Part shown: positions 54,339 to 63,067 of the stretch, piece by piece
Position numbering within the stretch: position 1 is the first letter of the stretch
How the letters are laid out: the number at the start of each line of letters is the position of its first letter
Assembly (NCBI GenBank): GCA_025351785.1
Contig: JANXVF010000011.1
Location: 18,958 to 82,957 of the forward strand
Origin: Flavobacterium sp.
Lineage (GTDB): Bacteria > Bacteroidota > Bacteroidia > Flavobacteriales > Flavobacteriaceae
Length of the DNA stretch: 64,000 nucleotides
Direction: 5' to 3'
Translations under genes and position numbers: made by a program
Notes under the pieces: generated by a model
Seen by the model: only the letters and a program-made list of their open reading frames with translations
Databases searched by the model: none
Told to the model about the DNA's origin: nothing

Positions 54339-55244
54339 ATGAAAATTCTTATTACGGGTGCGACAGGAATGATTGGAACAGAACTTGTTGCCTTACTTTT
54401 AGATAATAATTATAGTGTAAACTATCTAACTACCTCAAAAAAGAAACTAATAAATACACCAAACTACAATGGATTTTATTGGAATCCTCAGGAAGGTAAA
54501 ATTGACGATAAATGCCTTGATGGTGTAGCAGTAATTGTTCATTTGGCTGGAGCTTCGATTGCAAAACGTTGGACAAATTCATACAAACAAGAATTGATTG
54601 AAAGTCGTGTTTTATCTTCTAATTTACTTTTTAATTTGGTTAAAAAAACTCCAAATTCTGTTCAACAAATTGTTTCAGCATCAGGAACTGCACTATATCC
54701 TGATAGTAATGAAGTAGTTTATGATGAATATTCGACTCAAATTGAAAACAGTTTTTTGTCAAACGTTGTTGTAAAGTGGGAAGAAAGTATTGATCAATTT
54801 AAATTATTAAATATTAGAGTAGCAAAATTAAGAACAGGAGTCGTGTATTCTGAAAAAGGTGGTGCACTTTTAGAAATTATTAAACCTATAAAAATGGGAT
54901 TTGGGAGTGCATTTGGTACTGGTAAACAACTTCAGTCATGGATTCACCTCACCGATGTTTGCAACTTGTATTATTTTGTTATTAAAAATAAATATGAGGG
55001 TATTTTTAATGCAGTTTCGCCCAACCCTATTTCTAATCAAAATCTTACAAAATTAATCGCGAAAATTTTGCATAAACCCCTTTTTTTACCCAAAATACCT
55101 CAATTTTTAATGAAATTAATTTTGGGAGAAATGCATATTTTACTTTTCAATGATAAAAATATAATCCCTAAAAGAGCTTTAGATCTTAATTTTCAATTTA
55201 AATATCCTACTGCAGAAAAAGCAATTCAAAATATATTAAAATAA
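54339..55244 (+). CDS. TIGR01777 family NAD-dependent epimerase/oxidoreductase
   Basis: A 301-residue extended short-chain dehydrogenase (SulA/YfcH-like). N-terminal MKILITGATGMIGTELVALL with GxxGxxG, IVHLAGASIAKRWT, SASGTALYP, LRTGVVYSEKGGAL, FGTGKQLQSWIHLTDV, and C-terminal DUF1731-type GEMHILLFNDKNIIPKRAL. The start at 54339 is chosen because the SDR fold begins there; an in-frame ATG at 54291 would add 16 residues of unlikely sequence. Substrate unknown. Confidence 0.92.
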   Translation: MKILITGATGMIGTELVALLLDNNYSVNYLTTSKKKLINTPNYNGFYWNPQEGKIDDKCLDGVAVIVHLAGASIAKRWTNSYKQELIESRVLSSNLLFNLVKKTPNSVQQIVSASGTALYPDSNEVVYDEYSTQIENSFLSNVVVKWEESIDQFKLLNIRVAKLRTGVVYSEKGGALLEIIKPIKMGFGSAFGTGKQLQSWIHLTDVCNLYYFVIKNKYEGIFNAVSPNPISNQNLTKLIAKILHKPLFLPKIPQFLMKLILGEMHILLFNDKNIIPKRALDLNFQFKYPTAEKAIQNILK

Positions 55245-55245
55245 A

Positions 55246-55272
55246 AAATTCCAGCGCGAACTGGAACTTTTA
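55246..55272 (+). terminator. Terminator after the TIGR01777 gene
   Basis: TTCCAG-CGCGAA-CTGGAA (55249-55266) is followed by CTTTTAATTT. Confidence 0.6.
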
Positions 55273-55478
55273 ATTTATAATTTTGAATTAATAACCTTTG
55301 TAATTAACTTTTATAATATCAAATTTACAACTTACTAAAACGATTTAGTCATAAATTAATCATAAATTTTAAATTCAGTTTTGACTGTTAAAACATATAG
55401 TATTAATTAAATGTAAAAAAGTTAACTATACAAATTAGAAATCCATTTAAAAATAAAACACTTCTTTCAAGTGACAAT

Positions 55479-55510
55479 TTGACATTTATTTACAAATGGC
55501 AACACTTTTG
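55479..55510 (+). promoter_or_regulatory. Promoter of grpE-dnaJ
   Basis: TTG at 55479-55481, a 21-base spacer and CACTTTTG at 55503-55510 (7 of 8 to TAnnTTTG). Its position shows that the in-frame ATG at 55496 lies inside the promoter and cannot be the grpE start. Confidence 0.55.
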
Positions 55511-55537
55511 CTTTTAAAGTTTCAGAATAAATATAAA

Positions 55538-56119
55538 ATGAAATTCAAAAATATATTTCCAAACAAAAATAAAAGCACAATGGATACTGAAAATACTGAA
55601 AACGAGCAATTAGTTGAAGATACTGTGGCTGAAACTGCTGAAAATCAAGCTGAAACAGTCGTTGAAATTTCTGCAGAAGAACAATTAGCTCTTGATTTAG
55701 CATCAGAAAAAGATAAGTTTTTACGCCTTTTTGCCGAATTTGAAAATTATAAACGTCGTACTTCAAAAGAGCGCATAGATTTGTTTAAGACTGCCAATCA
55801 AGAAGTTCTTCAAGCATTATTACCCGTTCTTGACGATTTTGACAGAGCCGTTTTAGAAATTTCTAAATCAGAAGATGAACTTTTGTTAAAAGGTGTCGAA
55901 TTGATTCATGAAAAACTAAAATCAACTTTAGTTTCTAAAGGCTTGGAACAAATGGAGGTTCGAGCAGGAGATAATTTTAATGCAGATTTTGCAGAAGCTA
56001 TCACACAAATTCCAGCTCCATCAGACGATATGAAAGGTAAAATTGTTGATGTATTAGAAAAAGGTTATAAACTTGGAGATAAAATTATTAGATTTCCAAA
56101 AGTTGTTATCGGGAATTAA
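55538..56119 (+). CDS. grpE: Nucleotide exchange factor GrpE
   Basis: A 193-residue cochaperone that releases ADP from DnaK. An acidic, disordered N-terminus (TENTENEQLVEDTVAE) is followed by the long dimer helix (about 45-100, with KFLRLFAEFENYKRRTSKER) and the beta-wing (DFAEAITQIPAPSDDMKGKI, VLEKGYKLGDKIIRFPKVVI). The start at 55538 (MKFKNIFPNK) is taken because the upstream ATG lies in the promoter; a further ATG at 55580 (MDTENTEN) is also possible. The dnaJ gene follows by 70 bases. Confidence 0.93.
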   Translation: MKFKNIFPNKNKSTMDTENTENEQLVEDTVAETAENQAETVVEISAEEQLALDLASEKDKFLRLFAEFENYKRRTSKERIDLFKTANQEVLQALLPVLDDFDRAVLEISKSEDELLLKGVELIHEKLKSTLVSKGLEQMEVRAGDNFNADFAEAITQIPAPSDDMKGKIVDVLEKGYKLGDKIIRFPKVVIGN

Positions 56120-56189
56120 AAATAGTTTAGTGTTCTAAAATTTTAGGATAATAAATAAATCTCAAACTCATTTATTCATAAATCAAAAC

Positions 56190-57305
56190 ATGAAAAAAGA
56201 TTTTTACGAAATACTTGGAACTACTAAAAGTGCAAGCGAAGCAGAAATTAAAAAGGCTTACCGCAAAAAAGCAATAGAGTTTCATCCTGATAAAAACCCA
56301 GGAGATAAAGCAGCCGAAGAGAATTTTAAAAAATGTGCCGAAGCTTATGAAATTTTAAGTGATCCTCAAAAAAAACAAAAATACGACCAATATGGACACC
56401 AAGCATTTGAAGCAGGAAATGGTGGAGGTGGTTTTCAGGGAGGTGGTATGAATATGGAAGATATTTTCAGTCAATTTGGAGATATTTTTGGAGGTGGTGG
56501 TTTTGGAGGATTCGGAGGAAACTCTGGTGGGCAACGTCGTGCAAAAGGAAGTAATCTTCGAATAAAAGTAAAATTGACACTTTCGGAAATTGCAAATGGC
56601 GTGGAAAAAAAAGTAAAAGTAAAACGAAAAATTCAAGCACCTGGCGTTCGTTATAAAACGTGTTCTACTTGCAATGGTCAAGGACAAGTAATGCGAGTTA
56701 CAAATACCATTTTAGGTCGAATGCAATCAGCCTCTACCTGTCCTACATGTGGTGGAGCTGGTCAAATAATCGAAAGCAAACCTGCAAATGCAGATTCGCA
56801 AGGAATGCTTTTGGAAGACGAAACTGTATCTATTAAAATTCCGGCGGGTGTTGTAGACGGAATGCAACTTAAAGTATCCTCAAAAGGAAATGACGCTCCC
56901 GGAAACGGAATACCAGGCGATTTGATAGTTGCCATTGAAGAGCAAGAACATGAATTTTTAAAGCGTGAAGGAGAGAATTTACATTACGATTTATATATAA
57001 GTTATCCAGAAGCAATATTAGGAGCATCTAAAGATATTGACGCCGTAAATGGAAAAGTAAGAATAAAATTAGAAGAAGGAATTCAATCTGGTAAGATTTT
57101 ACGTCTTAAAGGAAAAGGAATTCCTAGCTTAAATAGTTATGGGAATGGCGATTTACTTGTTCACATAAATGTATGGACTCCTAAAACTTTAAGCAAAGAA
57201 CAACGACAATTCTTTGAAAAATCGATAAATGACGACAACTTTACACCTCATCCAGAAAAGACTGATAAATCTTTTTTTGAAAAAGTTAAAGATATGTTTT
57301 CATAA
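56190..57305 (+). CDS. dnaJ: Molecular chaperone DnaJ with a single zinc-site cysteine set
   Basis: A 371-residue Hsp40. J domain (residues 1-70) with HPD in AIEFHPDKNPGD; Gly/Phe region (about 73-112, with QGGGMNMEDIF and FGGGGFGG); cysteine region with only two CxxCxGxG motifs (CSTCNGQG and CPTCGGAG) instead of four; then the two C-terminal substrate-binding domains and dimer helix. The reduced zinc region should bind one zinc rather than two, a feature I associate with Bacteroidota DnaJ. Follows grpE; a strong terminator follows. Confidence 0.95.
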   Translation: MKKDFYEILGTTKSASEAEIKKAYRKKAIEFHPDKNPGDKAAEENFKKCAEAYEILSDPQKKQKYDQYGHQAFEAGNGGGGFQGGGMNMEDIFSQFGDIFGGGGFGGFGGNSGGQRRAKGSNLRIKVKLTLSEIANGVEKKVKVKRKIQAPGVRYKTCSTCNGQGQVMRVTNTILGRMQSASTCPTCGGAGQIIESKPANADSQGMLLEDETVSIKIPAGVVDGMQLKVSSKGNDAPGNGIPGDLIVAIEEQEHEFLKREGENLHYDLYISYPEAILGASKDIDAVNGKVRIKLEEGIQSGKILRLKGKGIPSLNSYGNGDLLVHINVWTPKTLSKEQRQFFEKSINDDNFTPHPEKTDKSFFEKVKDMFS

Positions 57306-57369
57306 TTGCAAAATTATTTTTACTTTTGATTATTACTTGGAAACAGGTAATCTTTTTCATAGCAATTTT

Positions 57370-57407
57370 TCCCATCCTTGTGTCAAAATAAGGGTGGGTT
57401 TTTTTTA
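57370..57407 (+). terminator. Terminator of grpE-dnaJ
   Basis: CCCATCCTT (57371-57379) pairs with AAGGGTGGG (57390-57398) with one T-G pair, followed by T8. Confidence 0.85.
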
Positions 57408-57458
57408 ACCACAAAAAAATTATCAGAAATACTATACTTTTACATAAATAATATTGAA

Positions 57459-58379
57459 ATGAAAAATATTCTCGAAGTAAATAAAATTGTAAAAAAATAC
57501 AGAAATTATACTGCTTTAAATCAGGTTTCACTAACTATTCCTCAAGGTAGTATTTATGGTTTACTAGGTCCAAATGGAGCAGGGAAAACATCCTTAATTA
57601 GAATTATTAATCAAATAACTATTCCAGATGATGGAGAAATTATTCTTGATGGAGAAAAATTAAACCCAAAGCATGTTCAAAGCATAGGATATATGCCCGA
57701 AGAAAGAGGTTTGTATAAATCTATGAAAGTAGGAGAACAATGTTTGTATTTAGCACAACTTAAAGGGATGTCAAAACAAGATGCAAAACAACAACTCGAT
57801 TATTGGTTTGATAAATTAGAAATTCAGGGTTGGTGGAACAAAAAAATTGAAGAATTGTCGAAAGGAATGGCTCAAAAAATTCAATTTGTGGTAACTGTTT
57901 TACACAAACCTAAACTTTTAATTTTTGATGAACCTTTTTCTGGTTTTGATCCTGTAAATGCAAACTTGATTAAAGATGAAATTCTAGATTTAAAAAAAAA
58001 TGGATCGACAATCTTATTTTCAACACATCGAATGGAAAGTGTGGAGGAATTATGCGACGATATTGCCTTGATACATAAATCAAATAAATTAATAGAAGGA
58101 AAATTGACAGATGTTAAAAAACAATTCAGAACAAATAATTATGAAGTAGGAATAATTTGTGATAAAATTGAAGGTTTACTGTTTGATTTATCACAAAAAT
58201 TTAAAATTTCGCAAACAAATTTTAAATCTTTAAATGATGAATTAAAACTTGAAATTAGTCTCGGAAATTCTAGTCCTAATGAGCTTTTAAATATTCTGTT
58301 GCATAGAGGTCAGGTTACCCATTTTATGGAAAAAATACCTACGGTAAATGATATTTTTATAAAAACTGTAACCGATTAA
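57459..58379 (+). CDS. ABC transporter ATP-binding protein (ABC-2 type)
   Basis: A 306-residue ABC ATPase with Walker A GPNGAGKTS, Q-loop IGYMPEERGLY, signature LSKGMAQK, Walker B LLIFDEPFSGFDP and switch FSTHRMESVEEL. This is the DrrA/NatA class. An upstream in-frame ATG at 57378 lies inside the dnaJ terminator, so the start at 57459 (MKNILEVNK) is used. TACTTTTA at 57435 is a near-match promoter. The permease gene follows by 75 bases, so the pair forms one exporter. Substrate unknown; NatAB-like sodium export is one possibility. Confidence 0.92.
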   Translation: MKNILEVNKIVKKYRNYTALNQVSLTIPQGSIYGLLGPNGAGKTSLIRIINQITIPDDGEIILDGEKLNPKHVQSIGYMPEERGLYKSMKVGEQCLYLAQLKGMSKQDAKQQLDYWFDKLEIQGWWNKKIEELSKGMAQKIQFVVTVLHKPKLLIFDEPFSGFDPVNANLIKDEILDLKKNGSTILFSTHRMESVEELCDDIALIHKSNKLIEGKLTDVKKQFRTNNYEVGIICDKIEGLLFDLSQKFKISQTNFKSLNDELKLEISLGNSSPNELLNILLHRGQVTHFMEKIPTVNDIFIKTVTD

Positions 58380-58454
58380 TTATTTCAAAAAGTAAAATTT
58401 ATCATAATCATTTAAATTAAATTCAAAAAAGTACTAAATCTATAAATTCCAGTC

Positions 58455-59759
58455 ATGAGCATAATCAGTCTTATTATTAAAAGAGAATTTACGGCAAAAG
58501 TTCGCAACAAGTCGTTTATTGTAATGACATTTTTAAGTCCATTATTATTTATAGGAATCGGAGCTTTTGTAGGTTATTTAAGTTCGATGAAAGCCGAATT
58601 AAAAACTATTGCAATTCATGATGAATCAGGTTTTTTTACTAATGAATTCAAATCGAATGAAGAATATAAATATCTCAATCTTACTCAAATTCCTATTAAA
58701 TTTCTAAAAGATAGTATAGCAAATAAAAATTTTGAAGGATTATTATTGATACCAAAAACAACTAAAATAGATTTACTACAATCCAACATTGAATATATCT
58801 CAAATGATAGTCCTAGCCTATCATTTATTGACAATTTGCAAGATATAATTGCATCAAAATTGACTCAAAAAAACTATCAAGAATCAGGATTAGATACTTT
58901 AAAAATTAAAAAATCTACTGCAAAAGTTAGCATTACATTATCAAAATCATCTGGCGAAAAAACTTTAAAAGGGCTCAATGAAATTAAAATAATAATTGGT
59001 GGAGCTTTTGGTTATCTGATAATGATGTTTATCATTTTATATGGAAATATGGTGATGAGAAGTGTTATAGAAGAAAAAACTTCGCGTATAATCGAAATTA
59101 TTATTTCATCGGTAAAACCATTTCAGTTGATGATGGGAAAAATAATTGGTACTTCACTTGCAGGAATAGTACAATTTATAATTTGGTCAATATTAGGATT
59201 AAGTGCAATGTTTATACTTTCTTTTGTTTTTGGAGTTCATATGGGTGCCACTTCGGGAATACAAGAGCATGCAATTCATAGTGTTCAATCAGAAATGGGG
59301 AGCCAAATACAGTTGTATGTAAATGAATTGTGGAATTTGCCCATAGCAACAATTTTGATTTCTTTTCTTATTTATTTTATAGGTGGATATTTTCTTTACA
59401 GTTCTTTTTACGCTTCAATTGGCGCAGCAGTTGATAACGAAACTGATTCGCAACAATTTCTACTTCCTATAATAATGCCACTTATACTTGGAGTTTACAT
59501 AGGTTTTTTTACTGTTATAAATGATCCAAACGGTACTATTGCAACTGTTTTTTCAATGATTCCGTTAACTTCTCCTATTGTTATGATGATGAGAATTCCG
59601 TTTGGAGTACCTGCGTGGCAAATTTTACTTTCAATTAGTATTTTATTTGGTTCATTTTTTCTTGTGGTTTGGTTTGCGGCAAAAATCTATAGAGTTGGAA
59701 TTTTAATGTATGGAAAAAAGCCAACCTGGAAAGAGCTTTACAAATGGATGAATTATTAA
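58455..59759 (+). CDS. ABC-2 type transporter permease (NatB-like)
   Basis: A 434-residue inner-membrane permease. One N-terminal helix (about residues 21-43, FIVMTFLSPLLFIGIGAFVG) is followed by a large extracytoplasmic region (to about 170). Five or six helices follow in the C-terminal half, including the conserved loop MVMRSVIEEKTSRIIEIIISSVKPFQLMMGKIIG (split here for length: MRSVIEEKTSRIIEI and KPFQLMMGKIIG). That loop marks the NatB/YhaP family. It works with the ATPase upstream. Confidence 0.92.
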   Translation: MSIISLIIKREFTAKVRNKSFIVMTFLSPLLFIGIGAFVGYLSSMKAELKTIAIHDESGFFTNEFKSNEEYKYLNLTQIPIKFLKDSIANKNFEGLLLIPKTTKIDLLQSNIEYISNDSPSLSFIDNLQDIIASKLTQKNYQESGLDTLKIKKSTAKVSITLSKSSGEKTLKGLNEIKIIIGGAFGYLIMMFIILYGNMVMRSVIEEKTSRIIEIIISSVKPFQLMMGKIIGTSLAGIVQFIIWSILGLSAMFILSFVFGVHMGATSGIQEHAIHSVQSEMGSQIQLYVNELWNLPIATILISFLIYFIGGYFLYSSFYASIGAAVDNETDSQQFLLPIIMPLILGVYIGFFTVINDPNGTIATVFSMIPLTSPIVMMMRIPFGVPAWQILLSISILFGSFFLVVWFAAKIYRVGILMYGKKPTWKELYKWMNY

Positions 59760-59818
59760 TTTATTTAATATTTATGGTCTTTTTAAAAGCTTTTATTTAT
59801 AAGACACTGCACTTAAAA

Positions 59819-59851
59819 TTGCTTAAACTAAATTGATTTTTACTAACTTTG
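59819..59851 (+). promoter_or_regulatory. Promoter of the response-regulator gene
   Basis: TTG at 59819-59821, a 22-base spacer and TAACTTTG at 59844-59851 fit the Flavobacterium consensus. The leader would be about 45 bases. Confidence 0.6.
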
Positions 59852-59904
59852 AAAATTATCAAAATCTATAAATACATGATTTTTTATGCCAAAAATAATA
59901 TAGT

Positions 59905-61068
59905 ATGTCAAAAATATTAGTAATAGAAGATGAAGCTTCAATACGAAGAGTTTTATTAAAAATTCTGTCGGAAGAGAGTGATACCTATCAAGTAGAAGAA
60001 GCAGAAGATGGTGTTCAAGGCTATGAAAAAATTAAAAATAATGATTATGATTTAGTTCTTTGCGATATTAAGATGCCAAAAATGGATGGTGAAGAACTTC
60101 TAAATGCCGTAAAAAAAATAAAACCCGAAATTCCAATAGTGATGATATCTGGACATGGTGATATGGAAACAGCAATCAATACAATGCGACTTGGAGCTTT
60201 TGATTACATATCTAAACCACCAGATTTAAATAGACTTTTAAACACCGTTCGTAATGCTTTGGACAAAAAGCAACTTGTTGTAGAAAATAAAATCCTTAAG
60301 AAAAAAGTTAGTAAAAATTATGAGATGATAGGCGAATCTGAGCCAATAAATCATATAAAATCTATTATAAATAAAGTAGCTACGACTGATGCAAGAGTCT
60401 TAATTATAGGTCCAAATGGAACAGGAAAAGAATTGGTTGCACACCAATTGCATGAAAAAAGTGAAAGGGCAGACTTCCCACTAATAGAAGTAAACTGTGC
60501 TGCAATTCCGTCAGAATTGATTGAAAGCGAACTTTTCGGACATGTTAAAGGTGCTTTTACATCTGCAATAAAAGATAGAGCTGGAAAATTTGAAGCAGCT
60601 GATGGTGGAACAATTTTTTTGGATGAAATAGGTGATATGAGTTTATCTGCTCAGGCAAAAGTATTGCGTGCTTTGCAGGAAAGTATGATAACAAGAGTGG
60701 GTGCAGATAAAGATATAAAAGTAAATGTTAGAGTTATTGCAGCTACTAATAAGGATTTAAAAATAGAAATTGCCGAAGGACGATTTAGAGAAGATTTATA
60801 TCACCGATTGGCAGTAATTCTAATTAAAGTTCCATCATTAAACGATCGGCGAGATGATATCCCATTATTAATTGAACATTTTGGAAAAAAAATTGCCGAA
60901 GAACAAGGAACTGTCCAAAAAAATTTCATGCCTGATGCAATTAAATTATTACAGGATTATGACTGGACAGGAAATATTAGAGAACTAAGAAACGTAATAG
61001 AACGTTTGATAATACTTGGAGGAAGTGAGATTTCTGAAAATGATGTTAAATTATTTGCAAGTAAATAA
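59905..61068 (+). CDS. NtrC-type sigma-54-activator-like response regulator lacking a DNA-binding domain
   Basis: A 387-residue regulator. The receiver domain (1-120) has phospho-acceptor D54 and K104. The AAA+ domain (about 140-385) has Walker A GPNGTGKE (169-176), the loop-1 motif GAFTSA (216-221; canonical GAFTGA), Walker B GGTIFLDE (234-241), sensor and arginine-finger segments (GRFREDLYHRLAV), and ends at NVIERLIILGGSEIS. The chain stops without the C-terminal Fis-type helix-turn-helix that NtrC proteins use to bind enhancers. It may act through protein contacts or bind no DNA. The helicase-like gene follows by 28 bases. Confidence 0.92.
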   Translation: MSKILVIEDEASIRRVLLKILSEESDTYQVEEAEDGVQGYEKIKNNDYDLVLCDIKMPKMDGEELLNAVKKIKPEIPIVMISGHGDMETAINTMRLGAFDYISKPPDLNRLLNTVRNALDKKQLVVENKILKKKVSKNYEMIGESEPINHIKSIINKVATTDARVLIIGPNGTGKELVAHQLHEKSERADFPLIEVNCAAIPSELIESELFGHVKGAFTSAIKDRAGKFEAADGGTIFLDEIGDMSLSAQAKVLRALQESMITRVGADKDIKVNVRVIAATNKDLKIEIAEGRFREDLYHRLAVILIKVPSLNDRRDDIPLLIEHFGKKIAEEQGTVQKNFMPDAIKLLQDYDWTGNIRELRNVIERLIILGGSEISENDVKLFASK

Positions 61069-61096
61069 AACAACAAAAGGACTACAAAATAAAAAA

Positions 61097-61708
61097 ATGC
61101 AATTAAAAAAAATAAATTTAAATTTACAACAAGCGTTAATCGAAAACGATTTTCAAGAAGCCAACGAAATACAATTTGAAACTTTTTCGACAATAAAAAG
61201 TGGTTCAGATGTTGTTGTTGAAGCGCCAAATAGCTCAGGAAAATCTACAACAATAGTAATTAACGTTATACAAAGAATAGAAAAAGCAATAGGTGAAAGT
61301 TCTCGTGCTTTAGTATTAGTAAAGGATAAAGATAAAGTTATTGAAATGGTTGAATTATTTAATAAACTATCAACTTATACCGATTTAAGAGTTTTTGGGG
61401 TTCACGATAAAGGTAATTTTGATTTTGATAAAAACCATATCTCACTCGGAAACGACATAATTGTAGGAACTACGTCAAAAATAAATGCTTTATTTAGTTC
61501 TGCTGGATTTAATATAAATACTATAAAAATGTTTGTCGTAGATGATGCTGACGAGCTATTTCGATCTAGATTAGATGCAGTAATTATGAGATTATCTGCT
61601 AGTATTGAAAAAACTCAACGGATATTTTTTACAACAAATATTACTGAAAGAGTTGAAATATTAGCCGAAAAAATTATGATTGAACCTGTTTTTTTCGAAA
61701 TGGAATAA
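61097..61708 (+). CDS. Single-RecA-domain DEAD-box-helicase-like protein
   Basis: A 203-residue protein that matches only the first RecA-like domain of a DEAD-box helicase: a Q-motif-like NEIQFETFSTIKSG, P-loop variant APNSSGKST (43-51, normally AxTGxGKT), IIVGTTSKINALF in place of TPGR, VDDADE (148-153) in place of DEAD, and FFTTNITER in place of SAT. No second RecA domain exists, so unwinding is unlikely. The start at 61097 avoids overlap with the upstream gene (an in-frame ATG at 61016 lies within it). Related short proteins occur in flavobacteria; function unknown. Confidence 0.88.
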   Translation: MQLKKINLNLQQALIENDFQEANEIQFETFSTIKSGSDVVVEAPNSSGKSTTIVINVIQRIEKAIGESSRALVLVKDKDKVIEMVELFNKLSTYTDLRVFGVHDKGNFDFDKNHISLGNDIIVGTTSKINALFSSAGFNINTIKMFVVDDADELFRSRLDAVIMRLSASIEKTQRIFFTTNITERVEILAEKIMIEPVFFEME

Positions 61709-61760
61709 ATTTTCAGTAAACTTTAAAATAATAATTACAAAAATAAATAAGATTGATAGA

Positions 61761-61976
61761 ATGGGATTGATAAAAATATTTTCGGGAACAGAAATTTTAG
61801 CTTTAGGGTTGAAAGAAAAATTAGAAGAATGTAAACTAGTTATAACATTAAGAAACAATAATCAGTCTAACGTTTTGCCAAGTTTATCAAACTCTAAAGC
61901 AGTAGAATTATTTATTCAAGAAAGTGATTTTGCAAAAGCAAATCCTATAATTGAAGAATTTAGAATGAGTATTTAA
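61761..61976 (+). CDS. DUF2007-type small protein
   Basis: A 71-residue protein with the DUF2007/putative signal-transducing pattern: MGLIKIFSGTEILALGLKEKL, a short central region and VELFIQESDFAKANPIIEEF. It lies 53 bases after the helicase-like gene and may be co-transcribed with it. The ATG at 61761 is preferred because an upstream in-frame ATG (61680) lies inside the previous gene. Function unknown. Confidence 0.8.
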   Translation: MGLIKIFSGTEILALGLKEKLEECKLVITLRNNNQSNVLPSLSNSKAVELFIQESDFAKANPIIEEFRMSI

Positions 61977-62016
61977 TGATTTTATTAACCTTCAAAAAAA
62001 TAAAAATTTAGTTTTT

Positions 62017-63045
62017 CTATTCGACTAAAACCTTTTTAAACATATTTAAGCCTTCATTATTTGTTAATTTTACTATGTAAATACCTGACATTGAAATAGT
62101 CTTAGTAACAACCAAATTATCATTTGCCTGAAGTGATATTGTTTTGTTTTCCAATAATTGTCCTCTAATATCAAAAATTTGCAACAAACTATTTTCCAAA
62201 ACTTGATTAGATGATATGTTTAAAAGTCCGTTTTTTAACTGATTAGAGTTTATTGTAATTTGGTTATTGTCATACTGAGTAGTTTCTAAAGCAGGGAATT
62301 TAAGACCTGACCAAGTTCCTGAAACACTTATCAAACCAGCACGACCAACTGGAACTCCCAGAGCAACATTTTGTCTGAAACACATTCTATCAATATTTCC
62401 AACAACATCTGTACCATTTGAAAAACCGGCATCAGCAGTTGCAGGTTCGCCAAGCTGAACAACGGGGTTTACATACATTGCAACTATATCATTTGAAGCT
62501 CCTGCATTTGTAAGATATTTGCAGACAATTAAATGGTTAGTGTTCATTGCTATTTGTTGCGAATAATAAAATACGGGTCCAGTACCTTTTGAAACTCCGA
62601 TACTAAAAAAGCCTGGTGTTATAGACATTGCAGTCAATCTAAATGGAATTGTTGTATTTGATCCCGCCATTATTCTGAAAAAATCTGTTGCTAAATTTGA
62701 AGTAGACGCTTGACTTATATTTATAACCATAGAAACATACATTGTACCGCCATTAAAAGCTGTAAATGCTCTGCCACAACCATCTACATTGTTTTTTAAT
62801 TCGAATGAATTTGAAGCTGATCCATACCCATTGTAACTGATTGCAGTTGGGATAACTTTTGCATTTACGCATGTGGCTCCAGAGCAACTCCCAAGTCCGC
62901 CTGCTGCACTGCTATTGTTTGTCCAAACCCCTTGCCCACTAAGTTGTTGGTTTGTAGTATAGGTAGAAAAATCGTCTCTAAAAATATTTTGAGCATTCAA
63001 GATGTTTACAACTGAAATTAAAATTATAAGTAATGCTTTTTTCAT
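62017..63045 (-). CDS. T9SS-secreted protein of unknown function
   Basis: A 342-residue secreted protein. A signal peptide (ending NILNAQ) is followed by a beta-rich domain (about 20-260) that starts DDFSTYTTNQQLSGQGVW and resembles the concanavalin-like/DUF1961-type folds common in T9SS substrates, and by a type A sorting tail (about 268-342: LLNISSNQVLENSLLQIFDI, GIYIVKLTNN, KKVLVE). Three cysteines near residue 55-90 may form disulfides. The minus strand carries TATATTTG 15 bases upstream. Confidence 0.86.
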   Translation of the reverse strand: MKKALLIILISVVNILNAQNIFRDDFSTYTTNQQLSGQGVWTNNSSAAGGLGSCSGATCVNAKVIPTAISYNGYGSASNSFELKNNVDGCGRAFTAFNGGTMYVSMVINISQASTSNLATDFFRIMAGSNTTIPFRLTAMSITPGFFSIGVSKGTGPVFYYSQQIAMNTNHLIVCKYLTNAGASNDIVAMYVNPVVQLGEPATADAGFSNGTDVVGNIDRMCFRQNVALGVPVGRAGLISVSGTWSGLKFPALETTQYDNNQITINSNQLKNGLLNISSNQVLENSLLQIFDIRGQLLENKTISLQANDNLVVTKTISMSGIYIVKLTNNEGLNMFKKVLVE

Positions 63046-63059
63046 GATTTTATTTTTTT

Positions 63060-63067
63060 CAAATATA
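63060..63067 (-). promoter_or_regulatory. Promoter -7 element of the T9SS gene
   Basis: The minus strand reads TATATTTG, an exact TAnnTTTG match, 15 bases before the start codon. Confidence 0.45.

Noticed and set aside
55496..55537. Upstream in-frame ATG as grpE start
   Set aside because: It lies within the promoter (TTG at 55479, -7 element at 55503-55510), and the added residues do not resemble GrpE.
57378..57458. Upstream in-frame ATG for the ABC ATPase
   Set aside because: It sits inside the dnaJ terminator hairpin and the ABC domain begins at MKNILEVNK.
61016..61096. Upstream ATG for the helicase-like gene, overlapping the regulator gene
   Set aside because: It lies in the coding region of the regulator, and homologous proteins begin at MQLKKIN.
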